A stretch of DNA of 64,000 nucleotides from Cryptomeria japonica (Eukaryota; Streptophyta; Pinopsida; Cupressales; Cupressaceae). A program made the position numbers and the translations under genes. Location of the stretch: contig NC_081412.1 of assembly GCF_030272615.1 (NCBI RefSeq), positions 105,468,296-105,532,295 on the forward strand, read 5' to 3'. Shown in pieces: positions 33,551 through 44,651 of the stretch; the first letter of the stretch is position 1; each line of letters starts with the position of its first letter. Under the pieces are notes generated by a model. It saw nothing but the letters and a program-made list of their open reading frames with translations, was not told the origin of the DNA and did not search any database.

Positions 33551-34895
33551 TTAAGTAAAGAGCTTCAACTGTTCTCCACTGTTAGGAAACAAGAACAGGG
33601 TAGCACTTGCATATGCGAGAAAGTAACTATGCTCGCCACATATTTCATGAATAGTGAAGGGACCTCTCCATAAGGAGTCAAATTTTTCATGCAAACCCTT
33701 TGGTTCCCTCCTCTTGTCCCATAACAAGACTTGATCACCAATTAAGAACCCATGAGAAGTCATCTTGTTATCAAATATCACCTTCACCTAGCTTTGGTAT
33801 GCAGCAATCCTATCCACCATCTCTGCTCTTGTTTCTTCCAATTGAGAAAGAAACATAATTCGCTTATCAAGCAAATTTTGATAGGTTTCATCTTCAATGG
33901 CCTTGGCCAGATTCAATGCTAGAAGTTCCAAAGTAATAGGAACCTTGTCATTCAACCCATACAGGAGTTGAAAAGGTGACATACCGATTGCTCTTTTTGG
34001 AGTAATACGATCTTCCCATAGCGCATCATAAAAAGCTTTATGCCAAGTCTGATGTCTCTCATCAACAAGCTTCCTCGTAATACTAACCAAATTCTTGTTG
34101 CTTGACTCAGACTAACCATTTCCTTGCAGATAATAGTCAAATGAGTGTGAAAGGGTATACCATAATCGAAGAGAAATTCAATGATTTTATAAGATGGAAA
34201 ACATGAAGCAGTATCAGTTACTATCTTATGAGGGACACCAAAACTTGAAACAATGTTTTCCTTCAAGAATTGACACACCACTATTGAAGTAGCTTGCTTA
34301 GTTGGAATTGCCTCCACCCACTTAGTGAAGTAATCTGCCATTATGAAAATGTACATGTGACCTACACTAGTTGTTGGATTGATAGGAAATCCAATCCCCA
34401 CTATTGGAAAGGCTCTTCAATTACAAATGGCTTAAGAGGAAGTGCAACTAACTTAGACTTACCCACAAACTGCTGACATTGCTCACATTTGCGAACCCAA
34501 TTATATGTGTCCCTAAAAGATGTTGGCCAATAGTATCTTGCACATAAAATTTTGTGTGCAGTGAAAGGAGAAGAAAAATGTCCACCACAAACAAGGTCAT
34601 GAAAAGCTTGAAGTAACCTTACTTGTTGTTGTTTGTCCATGCAGTGCAGGAAATTTCCATCTAAACCCTTCTTATACAAACCATTGTCCCATAAGACAAA
34701 ATTCAGCACTTTAACCTTCAGGGTTTGCCTTTCACTGTGTGACAAATGCGCAAGACATTCTCCATATGTTAAGAGATATGCCAAGTCAGAATACCATTCA
34801 TCAATGGTGTTGACAAATAGAACCTTGGGAAGGTTTTTATTCATGCCTTCATTTTCCAAGACTACCTCATCAATTGATTTGTTGTCAGCTATCAA
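33551..34895 (-). pseudogene. Y integrase, broken
   Basis: This would insert element DNA. It has an HHCC zinc finger (GGHFSSPFTAHKILCARYYWP ... CEQCQQ) in 34895-34401 and a catalytic core with MADYFTKWVEAIP (first Asp) in 34401-33952. The second site reads TDTASCF where TDNG..F is usual. The third acidic site lies in a frame-disturbed stretch. 34090-33788 has GMSPFQLLYGL, and 33787-33551 is the C-terminal barrel-like part (GDQVLLWDKRREPKG, RGPFTIHEI). No chromodomain is seen, as expected for Tat elements. Several frameshifts occur near 33950-34130. Confidence 0.85.
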
Positions 34896-35363
34896 CTAAC
34901 ATTGACCTTCTCCACAAACCAACTTAGTAGGTTTGATTTTCATATCATATTCTTGAATCTTAGCAACCCAATTCACCCTTTTAGTTCCAAACTCTTGTTG
35001 TGTTAAAATTGACTTGACAACAACATCAGGAACAAGTGCAATGACTTGTGAATTTAGAATATAAAACCTAAAATGTTTCACCGCTTTAACCATGACAAAA
35101 GCATGCTTTTCTATTTCTAAGTACTTCAACTCATGAGATTTTAATGGATAACTCATGAATGCAATGGGTGATTCCACACCTTCATTATTTTTCAACATCA
35201 GTATGGCTAAATAGGTGTGATCAGATGCATAGCTATACATGATAAAATCTTTAGTATAATTAGGACAAACCAAAACTGGGGCATTTTCCATGGCTTCTTT
35301 AATCTCATGAAAAGGTTTCTTTCCTTCACGGGTCAATTTGAAAATGGATTTCTCTTTCATCAT
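34896..35363 (-). pseudogene. Y RNase H (gypsy type), decayed
   Basis: The connection and RNase H part after RT. Landmarks are KPFHEIKEAMENAPVL and FIMYSYASDHTYLAILM (first catalytic region, Asp site altered). LKYLEIEKHAFVMVKAV holds the Glu site, and NWVAKIQEYDMKIKPTK with LVCGEGQC follows near the end. It reads openly for 155 codons and is followed at once by integrase in the same direction. Confidence 0.85.
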
Positions 35364-35399
35364 GTCAATAATGTGACAAGTCTATTCAACAAAATCTAG

Positions 35400-36443
35400 A
35401 ATAAATCTTCGTAAGAAGTTTACCTTACCAAAGAAAGAATGCACAACAGTCTTACTTGTTGGCATAGAGAGATCACAGATAGCCTTTACTCTTTCAGCAT
35501 GAATTTTGATACCTTCTTTTTAAACAATATGCCCAAGCAACTCACCTTTAGTAGCCCCAAAAATAGACTTCTTAGGGTTAAGAGATATTCCATGTTGGCG
35601 ACATTTTCCCAACACTTGGCACAAATGATAGAAATGATCTTGATGCTCCTTTGAAAAAACTATCAGATCATCCAAATAAACTACAATGAACTTACCAAGA
35701 AAACTTCAGAAATCCAAGTCCATTGCATGTTGGAAATTTGCTCTAGTGTTTATTAACCCAAATGACATCCTGTGATATGAAAAAGCACCCCAAGGTGTTG
35801 TAAACGTGGTCCTGTGCTGATCTTGTTCAAGAACCTCTACTTGATTATAGCCCAAAAATTCATCCAACATAGACATCATCTCAGATCTAGTAACATCTTG
35901 TAAGACATGATCCATAATTGGAAATGGATAATTATCTTTCAAGGATGCCTGATTCAAATTTTCAAAATCAACACATATCAAGATCTCACCATTCTTCTTG
36001 TGTACAGGTACAATATTGGCTATCTAAAAAGAATGATGAAAGGGGAAAATTATCCTTTCCTTCAAGATCTTTTGAATTTCGGCAAAGATAGTATCATAGA
36101 TCTTTGGTTTGTATTGCCTTTGATTTTGACCGAAAGGCGTGACACCCGAATTTAATGGAATATCATGATGAAGCTCTTCGGGGCAAAAAGACTTTAGGTC
36201 TTCATAGGAGTAGGCCAAGACATCAACATATTGCTGCAATAATGCAACAAATTTCTTCCTTTCTTGTTGTGAACAACATTTTCCAATGTTGAATAGCTTT
36301 GGATTGGTTTCAGTCTCGATATTCACTTGCTTATATTCCATTGAGCCCGCAGCTGATTTTTGTCGCTTTTTGACATAACGGTCATGCTTGTCAAACAACT
36401 TTTCTAAAGAAACTAGACCCTTAGGGATCTTATTTCCTTTCAA
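35400..36443 (-). pseudogene. Y reverse transcriptase, broken
   Basis: The leading part includes LAYSYEDLKSFCPEELHHDIPL (36443-36024), a mark of plant Ty3/gypsy RT. The fingers and palm follow (ICVDFENLNQASLKDNYPFP, TTFTTPWGAFSYHRMSFGL, 35981-35706). The catalytic motif VVYLDDLIVFS is readable at about 35650-35682, just past a TGA at 35706 that fits CGA to TGA. The thumb part (KSIFGATKGELLGHIV) is visible near 35560. Stops and at least one shift separate it from RNase H. Confidence 0.88.
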
Positions 36444-36576
36444 TTATAAAAATTTCTCACTAGTTTCTACATCAATGCTTTCAATAGCATCCTTTGATGG
36501 GGCACTGGCTACCTTCAAAATTGTCAGTAGTCTGCAAGAAATTGATTACATGACGATCATCATTAAACACTTGCCA

Positions 36577-37162
36577 CTAATCAGAATTGTCAGGAACACT
36601 TGGTCGAAAGACCAATTCAATAATGTATGTTGATCCTATAAAATCTTTGTGAGGAACGAAAGAGGATGCAAATATTGCTAATGAATCTGCCCTGTCATTA
36701 AATTCATGAGAAACAACAGACATATCAAATGCTTCAATCAAATCCCAGATAAGGTTATGATAATACCGTAGCCTATCGCTCCTTGTCTGATATATTCCTG
36801 ACTTGATAAACAATCAACTCAACATCTCCTTGAGCATGTAAATTTTTAATCCCCTTCTTTTGGGCAACATTCATCCCCATAAGAAGAGATTCATACTTAG
36901 CAGTGTTATTTGTGTTGTCAAACTGCAATTTGAAGGAAAAAGGGAAAAAATTACCATCGAGAGACACCAAAACAATACCATCTCCGGATCCGGTAGAAGA
37001 AGAACTACCATCAAATTCTATCGTCCAAACATCATTCGGACTACCAATACTGACAGTATCAAAATTGATAATTTCCTCTTGAAAGGTCGAAGATCTCATA
37101 GACTCTGCAACAATACTCTCGCAATCACTCAAAATTATCTTGAAGTGAAATAACATATTCAA
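36577..37162 (-). pseudogene. Y archaeal-type RNase H, upstream of RT, inactive
   Basis: A second RNase H fold. WTIEFDGSSSSTGSGDGIV is the first strand pair with the catalytic Asp. NNTAKYESLLMGM is the helix where the family has NNxAEYEAL, so the catalytic Glu is Lys here. GDVELIVYQVRN follows. The C-terminal part (DRLRYYHNLIWDLIEAFD ... HEFNDRADSLAIFAS) is in a shifted frame at 36813-36577. Tat elements carry such an archaeal-type RNase H besides the normal one. Here it lies between protease and RT, not after the gypsy RNase H. Confidence 0.8.
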
Positions 37163-37271
37163 TCATAGGAACAACTTCTAACTCATCATCAGCATGTGGG
37201 AAATAATTACCCATACCTGATGACTCAAAAATAATCTGAGCCCGTTGATCATCAGATTTCACAATAGTAAA

Positions 37272-38082
37272 CTATGATTCCTTTTCTGGATACAAATTCT
37301 TGATTTCCCCCTTGACGGGAATGCGTGTTTCAGTCATATCCATGTTTATCTCTCCTCCAACATCTCTATAGAAATTTCTCCCCAATAATAGGCCATAGGA
37401 AGCCAGCACATCGGCTACCAATACCATCATCTTGATCTTCTTTTTCTGGAAATGCAGCGAATGCAAATTGTGTATCCTTGATCTGACCTATTAAGGGGAC
37501 TTTCTTGTTATCCATAGAAAAACATCTACCAAATGTTTTAGTCAAAGTTAAACCAAGGGAATTGGCAACTTTTGTTGGCATAACATTACCATATGCTCTA
37601 GAATCGATCACACAATTACTAAGCTTATAACCATTTATCAACAAAGAGATATAAAATGGCTCTATCTTTTCTACAGGAGCAGGAGAACTCACTAAATTAT
37701 TTTGAAATGGGTTAGACTTGGGAAGATTACTTGGGGAAGTATCTTTTTCTTTAATAAACTTGACCAAATGGTCAAATTGATCTGGATTGGATCTTAAAAA
37801 CTCTACCTCATACATTTGTATTTTAGTTTTCCTTGCATGATCTATAATATCAAATGACTGAAAAGAATTCATCAAAGATTGACTAAGGTTCTCATTTTGG
37901 GAATTAGTGACATTAAGTGCACTAGTCTTTGATGTAGGTACAGAAGAATTGATAGGTGCAGAAAAATTGATGGCAGTTGAAGAAGTACTTACACTTTTAT
38001 CCTTCACAATGTCCTTGGAGATGGAGTTGTCTTTTGGGGGGTTTGGTACAGGAGTCCCACGCTTAGAAATAGTAACTGGCAA
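37272..38082 (-). pseudogene. Y gag C-terminus and aspartic protease, broken
   Basis: A Ser/Thr/Asn-rich linker (38082-37800) leads to the protease. FYISLLINGYKLSNCVIDS starts the fold. The active site reads DSRA at about 37595-37606 where DSGA or DTGA is required, so the enzyme is dead at this site. MPTKVANSLGL and MDNKKVPLIGQIKDTQFAFAAFP follow, then a frameshift to YGLLLGRNFYRDVGGEINMD near 37400. Confidence 0.8.
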
Positions 38083-38120
38083 ACATTAATAATCCTTGAT
38101 TTGAATAGAATCATCACTCT

Positions 38121-39249
38121 TCATATTGATAGGAGGTTGTGCTGCTTGTGCTTACGAATGAGTGAACACTGCAAAAACATCCCCATCACATGTACCTGAC
38201 ACATCATCTTCTTGATATTGCATAAACCTGATATTAGAGTCGCCATCCAATTCTTCCTCATCTCCTTGAAACAAATTGGTGTCTTTGTCACCAAATGGGG
38301 GAAGATCATCCTGTTGAGCTTCATAATAGCCTGTAGCTAAATTTTTGGGTGGTGCTTCCAACACAAGTCTCTCTGAAGAGGGAGTTAATTTATTCTGAGT
38401 GTGCATGGCATAATTGGGAGCATTATTTAGATAAGTCCTTCTTGGGACATCATGGTAATAAGTATTTCCTTGTGAGGAAATCTACTTCTTAAGTGCTAAC
38501 AACTCATTTGCTAGCTTTTGTATCATGGGATTGGCAAAATTTGTTGAAGAAAAAGATGAATCAACAATTTGATTATTCCTAACCTTGTTAGGATCTCTCC
38601 TTATCTTACCAATGAGGATAAGATCATATTTAACTAATATGGCCATCTGTTGCATAGCAGCCAAATCTGTAGGATTATCCCTTCACAAAAGAAAACTCAC
38701 TTCTGGTAGTTGAGCGTTAATAAAGAAACATTTCAAGTTTCCAACAATGGGTTGTGAAGCGAAAGGGATGCAATTATGGAATCTATTAAACTTTGCCACA
38801 AACTCACGCATGGGCTCCTACAGTTCTTTTTTCATTTGAGTTAGTGGCACTGAAAGTGCATGATCATCTTCAGCAGGCTTGAAACATGCCTCAAACCTTG
38901 ATCTGTGACTTGCCCAATTCGTGATACAATTGTTTAGAAGATGATAGAACCAATCAACATCAACTCCATGCAAAGTTTCAATGAACAATCTCACTAAAAC
39001 ATCTTCATGCTCAACACTGACAACATTGTATGCAATATAGAAGGTAGTGATATGCTCATCAAGATGTTGAGAACCATCTCCCAAAAACCTAGGCAAATTC
39101 TTACATGTACCTTTGGGAAGTTCATGTAAAGGTGCAGTCAGGCTCAAAGGACCAAAAGCGATACCCCAAGGGCCAGTAGAAGCCATCCTTAACAGATTAT
39201 ATGGTGGTATTACAAAATGATTTGCAAGTGGAATAACTGAGACTTGCAA
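38121..39249 (-). pseudogene. Y gag, broken
   Basis: A capsid-type gag. LPRFLGDGSQHLDEHITTFYIAYNVVSVEHEDVLVRLF is followed by WFYHLLNNCITNWASHRSRFEACF (39249-38818), the pattern of plant Ty3/gypsy retrotransposon gag. After a TAG come EFVAKFNRFHNCIPFASQP and KIRRDPNKVRNNQI (38664-38482) and an acidic tail (38406-38152). I see no zinc knuckle. A fragment of this gene is at 14521-14888. Confidence 0.82.
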
Positions 39250-39520
39250 ACTTGACGCCTCACTTGGTATGGGATATTGTCATGCAGAAGGAGGAAAGCT
39301 TTGTATCTGCTACAAAGGAGACTGCATCCATGGAGGTGTCACAAAGAGAAAATTGAGTTGCTATAAAAACTCAAAAGTAGGATCAACAACTCCTGCTAAT
39401 CGTTGTCCAAGAGTGTAACTTCGATCAACTAGATTAGAATATTTGGTAAGATCAACAATATAAATATTACAATGAAAAGAGCACTGCAACCCAAAAAGAA
39501 AGTATCGGTTGTGCATCGCT

Positions 39521-39537
39521 CCCCAACAGAGTCGCCA
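39521..39537 (-). other. Primer binding site of Y (tRNA-Arg-like)
   Basis: TGGCGACTCTGTTGGGG on the minus strand. From memory, plant tRNA-Arg(ACG) would pair with TGGCGACTCCGCTGGGG, two bases different, and Ogre elements use tRNA-Arg. It lies 9 bases from the proposed LTR end at 39547, which is longer than usual. Confidence 0.65.
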
Positions 39538-40290
39538 AAAAACTATTGGCTGAATATTTTGTCACTAGCATACCAATGACAAAATATATGTTTCACACAC
39601 AGCTATGTTGAGAAATTAATCTCTCCTCTCATCAAGGGGAGGTTCCCTTTGAAATTTATTCTCTAATTAACAAGAAACTAAAATTTGTGGGTAAGTTTCA
39701 GGAATATAACTCTCTTTTTTCAGAGTCTATATATTCTCCCTCCACTTTGTTACAATTATCTATCACTTTGGATACTTAAAGAAATGAACAAACTAATCCA
39801 ACAAATTATACCAAAGCTTACAATCAAGAAGCACAAAGTCTTTCTTGAATGTAATTCTAACTAACTTAATTATCACTAATGGTAAGAAATTTAACTTGTA
39901 GCTCAAAGTCTTCAAGTGCACTTCCCCCAATCCTTAAAACTACAAGTAATAGCAGTAATACAAAGCCTACCACTAATCACTTAGCATCAAAAAATTTCTC
40001 TAATATGCAATGAGCACAAAGTCTACTTCCACAATTACAGAGCTGTTTTACCCACATAACAATATCACCAATACAAAGGAATTAAAGAACATACATAAGC
40101 AATGAACATAGGAACATTAACTCATATAAACAATCTTTGAGACAATACAAAGTTTGAGATCAAATAGAATTGCTTTCTTTATTTGCTTGATTGAATCTTC
40201 ACAACAAAGCTCAAAGTCTTAGTTGAAGCAAAAATTCAGTAGAGTCTTGCTTAGCATAATAAAAGATAAGTATCTACAAAAGAGGGTCCT

Positions 40291-40301
40291 CCTTATATAG
40301 G
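40291..40301 (-). promoter_or_regulatory. TATA box of Y 5' LTR
   Basis: CCTATATAAGG on the minus strand, the candidate promoter of the Y genomic transcript. It is identical to the site in the other LTR. Confidence 0.65.
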
Positions 40302-40457
40302 AAAATAATGGATAAAAATGTGGACATAGTTGACTAATTGAACTGCACAATACCACTTCACTTCAACTATAGCAAAAAGAAAATGTGCAGCTATGAGAAA
40401 ACTTGCAGCATCTAGCTATGCAACTACATGAAAAGAAATTGTCAAAAAGAGGACACT

Positions 40458-43342
40458 TTATACATCTTTCTCCTCCTCATTAGATTTCTGAAATTCTTTG
40501 AACATGGTCAGGATGACCTCCATTGCATCTTTGTCTGGCATTGGGGTAGAGTCAGTGATAATGCGAACATCAGAAATTGCATCCTCGGCCTTTATATATT
40601 TATTTTTTCTATCTTTCAAAATGGATGCAAGGACCTCAAAACTGACTTGAATTTCCAACAATTTATCAAATGCACTTAGAGAGAAATCCTATCCCGTGTA
40701 GTGATCCTTTAGGGAAAGAAATTCCTATGTGATGGCGTCACTAGTAACGAGGTACTGATTCTCATCATATAGGTAACAAGGAATGTCAGCAATTCTGGCC
40801 AAAATGAGATCAATCTCATCACCACCTTCCTTCCTTTCTTGATCTAGCTCTACAATCATCAACCTTATTGTCTCTTTCTTGTTAAACAACAATGACAAGA
40901 TATGTATATATTTATCTCTTATTGAAATCAGCTTATTCTCCACAAGGATGTCAATTCTGAAATCCTCCATTTTGTTCCAAAGAGTTGCACTTCTCTCAAT
41001 ATCTTCTATTTCTTTAGATTAGGATATCTTAATACTTTGCATTTGACTCTGAATTACTTCAAAATCAACCATCAACAATTAGAGATGGAGAGTGGAAGGT
41101 ACAATGGTGGTAACCTCAGTACTTACAAGGAGTGGAACTTCTACTATGATCATTGCAGGAGGTAAATTCACCATCTATTGTTCTGCAAATGCCTTCTCCA
41201 TAGCTTCAGTAAAATCCAACATCGAGGATTCAATAGTGGATGAAGGAATATCATCCAAACTGGAAAAATTGGATAGTGCAAAATACTGTTGAGTAGTCTC
41301 TAATTGTGTCATTTCCATATCTAATTCTTCATCATCAAATCCCTCATCTTCTTGATCTGAGTCAGATTCAATAGAATAAATAACCACCTCTGAATGAGTT
41401 GACACCTGTGAGGTGCCGAAGATATTACCCTCGCCATGATGTGCTAGTTGTGCAACCTGAACTTCCTCTTGATGAGGAATTTTACCTTCTTCTAGTTCAT
41501 TTTCTTTCTCGGTTTCCTTAATAGACTGTTGCTCTGACTCTTTTGTGGTTGTCTCTTGATTGTGATTTTAGGTCCTTTTCCCTTAGATTGTGTAGAAGGG
41601 ACTGAGGGTAGTGCTTGCTGATCTATTTTTCTTTTGGTGCTTGTTTCAACTATAGCTATTTTACCAACAGGGCCATCACTATTGTCATCATCACCGGAAC
41701 TGGTAGGAAGTTGTTTCATTCTAATCTTATTCTTCAACAACCATGCATTGGTATTTGCCAAAATAGGGGAAATTCTTTGAGTAATAGATTTACTCTCCTT
41801 CTTCAACTATTGCACAGGTGGGATTGGAGAATCAACAATTTTATGTTCATAATAGTTCAAGTCTACTATGACATCAGTATCCTCCATGGTCATTGGGATT
41901 TTTGCCAAATCAAGATTTTAAATCTGCTCTAATGTAAGGCGGTTGAAATCTACTCTCCTTATGTCTTCTTCATCCTGACAATCTGCCCATACATATTCAA
42001 ACCTAAAAACATGAGTGTAGTTTCTTTTGAGCTTATTTTTCAAGCCACGAAAATTAAAATTATTTCGAGCTTTGAACCTCCTCATGGTATTCCATTGCAT
42101 TTCCTCTTCCATGTTTTTATCCTTGGGATTAGTCATAACTGAATACTGGCCAATAGATTTTGGGAACTGTAATCTAGTCTTACAGGCTTGTGTTTTCTTT
42201 TCATGCACATAAATCAGTTGCCGACATAGTTCCATGAGTATAATTTTGTCAGATGGATATGTTGGAAAAATGAAAGGTTCTCCTAAGAAACATCATATCT
42301 AGATGTAAGTGAATGTAGGGAACTGAAGAAATACACATCCAAAATGAGAAACCTTTCTATATGTTGCTTATGACAGTCTCTTCTTCTGCAAGTCTTTATC
42401 AAACATACACTTCCATACAGAAAAGAAAGTATCATTGACTCTTCTAAAATGACTCCCTTGATTACTGATCGTGAGTTAATCATAATAATTCCAGACATGT
42501 ACTAACCTCCTGTCACCTTTTCTAGATAACCCTGGATAATGCCTCATGGAGGTGGCTGCATATACAAGGTAGGAGGTCATATATAATTTTAGTGTTATCT
42601 TAACCTCCTTCAATTGTGCACAGACTGCATCATTGATGTGTTTACCCGAATCTATCTTGGTAGCTCCTTTCCTGATTATATTCATGTAATAACACATCCA
42701 ACTTTGAAAATAGTGAGAATCTTTTAGACCCTTTACCCATGCCAACATGGTGACCATATCATTGTATTCCTCATTGAAGTCACTTCTAAGGAAATACTTT
42801 GGCCATCTTGAAGTGGTGGAATTTCTAGTTGTAGAGAGAAAAACTATATTAATTACTTTCTTACACTTTACCTCATTTTTCTCAAAATATTATTGAGTGC
42901 TTTCCTGAGTAATGTCAGCCACTTCCTCAACTAGATAACCCTTGAATACACTGTTAAAGAAAACACTGTCTAATTTTATAACCACATTTTTATCAGCATG
43001 CTTTACTTGTCTTGTATTTGGATCAAAATGATCCGCCACTACAAGTACAAAGTCTAGATCATGAGTTGCGACTGGGAAGGAAGCATATTTGTGCAAGTTT
43101 GATCTAATCAAGTTTGTCAAGCATGAAGGAGCTTTCTCAACTCAATCAATGAACTCCTACATATTGACATGACCAATTTTTGTATCCTTTGTCTCCTTGA
43201 TATTGGAGTCAACTGAGATTTCTGGATACATATTCAAGTATTTATCTCACTTGTACTTCATCTTTTTTGTTGATGGTTTGCTCGGTGAGGATTCCAATTG
43301 ACTTGAAGAAGGCTCTAATTTGTCTTGAGAGGGCTTTGACAT
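40458..43342 (-). pseudogene. Y U3 reading frame, 5' LTR copy, deleted and broken
   Basis: Runs from ATG 43342 to TAA 40458. A TGA shared with copy A occurs near 43248. Readable parts are HKYASFPVATHDLDF (43120-42890), SWMCYYMNIIRKGATKI (42757-42476), MELCRQLIYVHEKKTQ (42235-41918), the Lys-rich block (41806-41492), the acidic block (41405-41175), and a C-terminal helical part that here keeps about 37 residues missing from 28534-32066 (40970-40725). About 0.7 kb, including KRKKPVISPNEFDFEQ, is deleted. The C-terminus (SILKDRKNKYIKAEDAISD ... FQKSNEEEKDV) is best preserved here. Confidence 0.6.
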
Positions 43343-43479
43343 TTGCAAAGTACTACATCCAACACCGAGGATTAGCTTCTTTGACAGTCATCATCATTAG
43401 AAAACCAAATTTTAAATGGATCAAAAATTCGGAGTCAGGATGGACTTGGGAACAAAACTGTCAAAAGCTGGCAGGTTAG

Positions 43480-44470
43480 GGAAAAAAGTCTGATCTGCAT
43501 CTTAAGAATCAAAATTTGCACATTAGACTTTATAGTCTGATGTCTAGGGGAAAAACATCTTCCTTACATATCGGACTTTAAAGTCCGATGTGCAAATTGG
43601 GGAAAATCATGCTCAAAGCATGTGCACATTGGACTTTAAATTATGACGTGCACAGGGAAGAGAAAATAATGACATGTAGGGTTCTAAAACCTGACATGTC
43701 AATCCGATAAACCTAAATCTACATATTTGATATGTAAGACAAAATACTTTTGCTAACACAACGGGTTTTAAAACCCGACCTATTAGCATAAAGGATATCT
43801 CCTGCATATCGAACTTTGAAATCTGATATGTAGGAGACAACATCTTCCTTCACCTGCATGTCAGGATTTAAAACCCAACAAGCAGATGAAGAAAAAGAGA
43901 GGAAGAAGAAATTGGGGACAATTGGATTTCAAAATCCGATGTGCCCCTAACCTCAAAAATGAAGACAAAAAGAAATGGCAAAAATGAAAAATAGAAGACG
44001 CAAACAAAAGGAAAAAACCTAAAATAAAATATAAACCTACCTCAACCATGGCGATCGAGAGAAATTGATGAATCAACAAGATGACCAAGATCTGAAATAG
44101 GGGAATAGACCAAGAGGGTATGCGAGGAGAAATAATTTGCAAGTGAAATGAGGAATAAGGACTCCAAATTTAATAAATAACCCTCATTTGAAACAATTAA
44201 TGCCATTCATTAATTGCTAAGTGCGCCTTGCATATCGTACTTTAAAGTCCGACATGCAAGCCTCTATTGTCAAACTACACATCAGATTTTAAAGTCCTAT
44301 GTGCAAGGGCAAAGACCCTGCAGGTTAGAATTTAAATTCTGGTTTGTAGGAGAAGAACTCCCTGCATGTCAGACTTTAAAGTCTGATCTACATGGGAAGA
44401 ACCAATACATTGCACATCAGACTTAAAGTTTGATGTGCACTTATTTCAAAGGAGAACCCTACAAGTCAGA
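43480..44470. repeat. TTTAAA-centred palindrome array, Y 5' LTR
   Basis: Same array as at 32215-33190, with one block missing near 43610 relative to copy A. Units keep GGACTTTAAAGTCC-like cores (43573-43586) and GGGTTTTAAAACCCGAC variants near 43765. Confidence 0.8.
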
Positions 44471-44558
44471 ATGTATGAAACGAACCAGTTTCATAGGGCT
44501 GCCTCACGATTTTAGCCACACTGAAATCAAGGGCAACAGGCATATTATTTGTAAAGGG

Positions 44559-44566
44559 TATAAAAG
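44559..44566 (+). promoter_or_regulatory. TATA box in X2 5' LTR remnant
   Basis: TATAAAAG, about 90 bp before the gag start, homologous to 3152-3159. The Y LTR begins only about 24 bp upstream. Confidence 0.5.
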
Positions 44567-44651
44567 CCAATTTATTAGGTCATTGTAATATATGGAATAG
44601 AGAAGAGTGTGTGGGACAAGGAAGAAGAACTATATGATATGAAGGACATAT

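Larger units (their letters stand above)
27623..44535 (-). mobile_element. Element Y: Tat/Ogre-like Ty3/gypsy with giant LTRs
   Basis: A 16.9-kb minus-strand element. LTRs are 5,762 bp (left, 3') and 4,989 bp (right, 5'), the difference being mainly a loss of about 0.7 kb in the right LTR near 41080. The internal 6.2 kb reads gag, protease, archaeal-type RNase H, RT, RNase H, integrase. The primer site resembles tRNA-Arg, and giant LTRs with an extra RNase H are typical of the Tat lineage including Ogre. Each LTR carries its own large reading frame. All genes are broken. No clear target-site duplication is seen: the left flank is a Z fragment and the right flank an X LTR. I found no convincing polypurine tract at 33385-33410. 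Confidence 0.85.
39547..44535 (-). repeat. Y 5' LTR (5.0 kb)
   Basis: The partner of 27623-33384, with a deletion of about 0.7 kb near 41080 that removes the middle of the U3 reading frame. Its right part (about 41449-44535) matches copy A at 1-3128 more closely than it matches its own partner LTR. For example, the TGA after the MKYK start motif is shared with A but not with 31985. This shows that A and this LTR share a later duplication. Confidence 0.85.
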
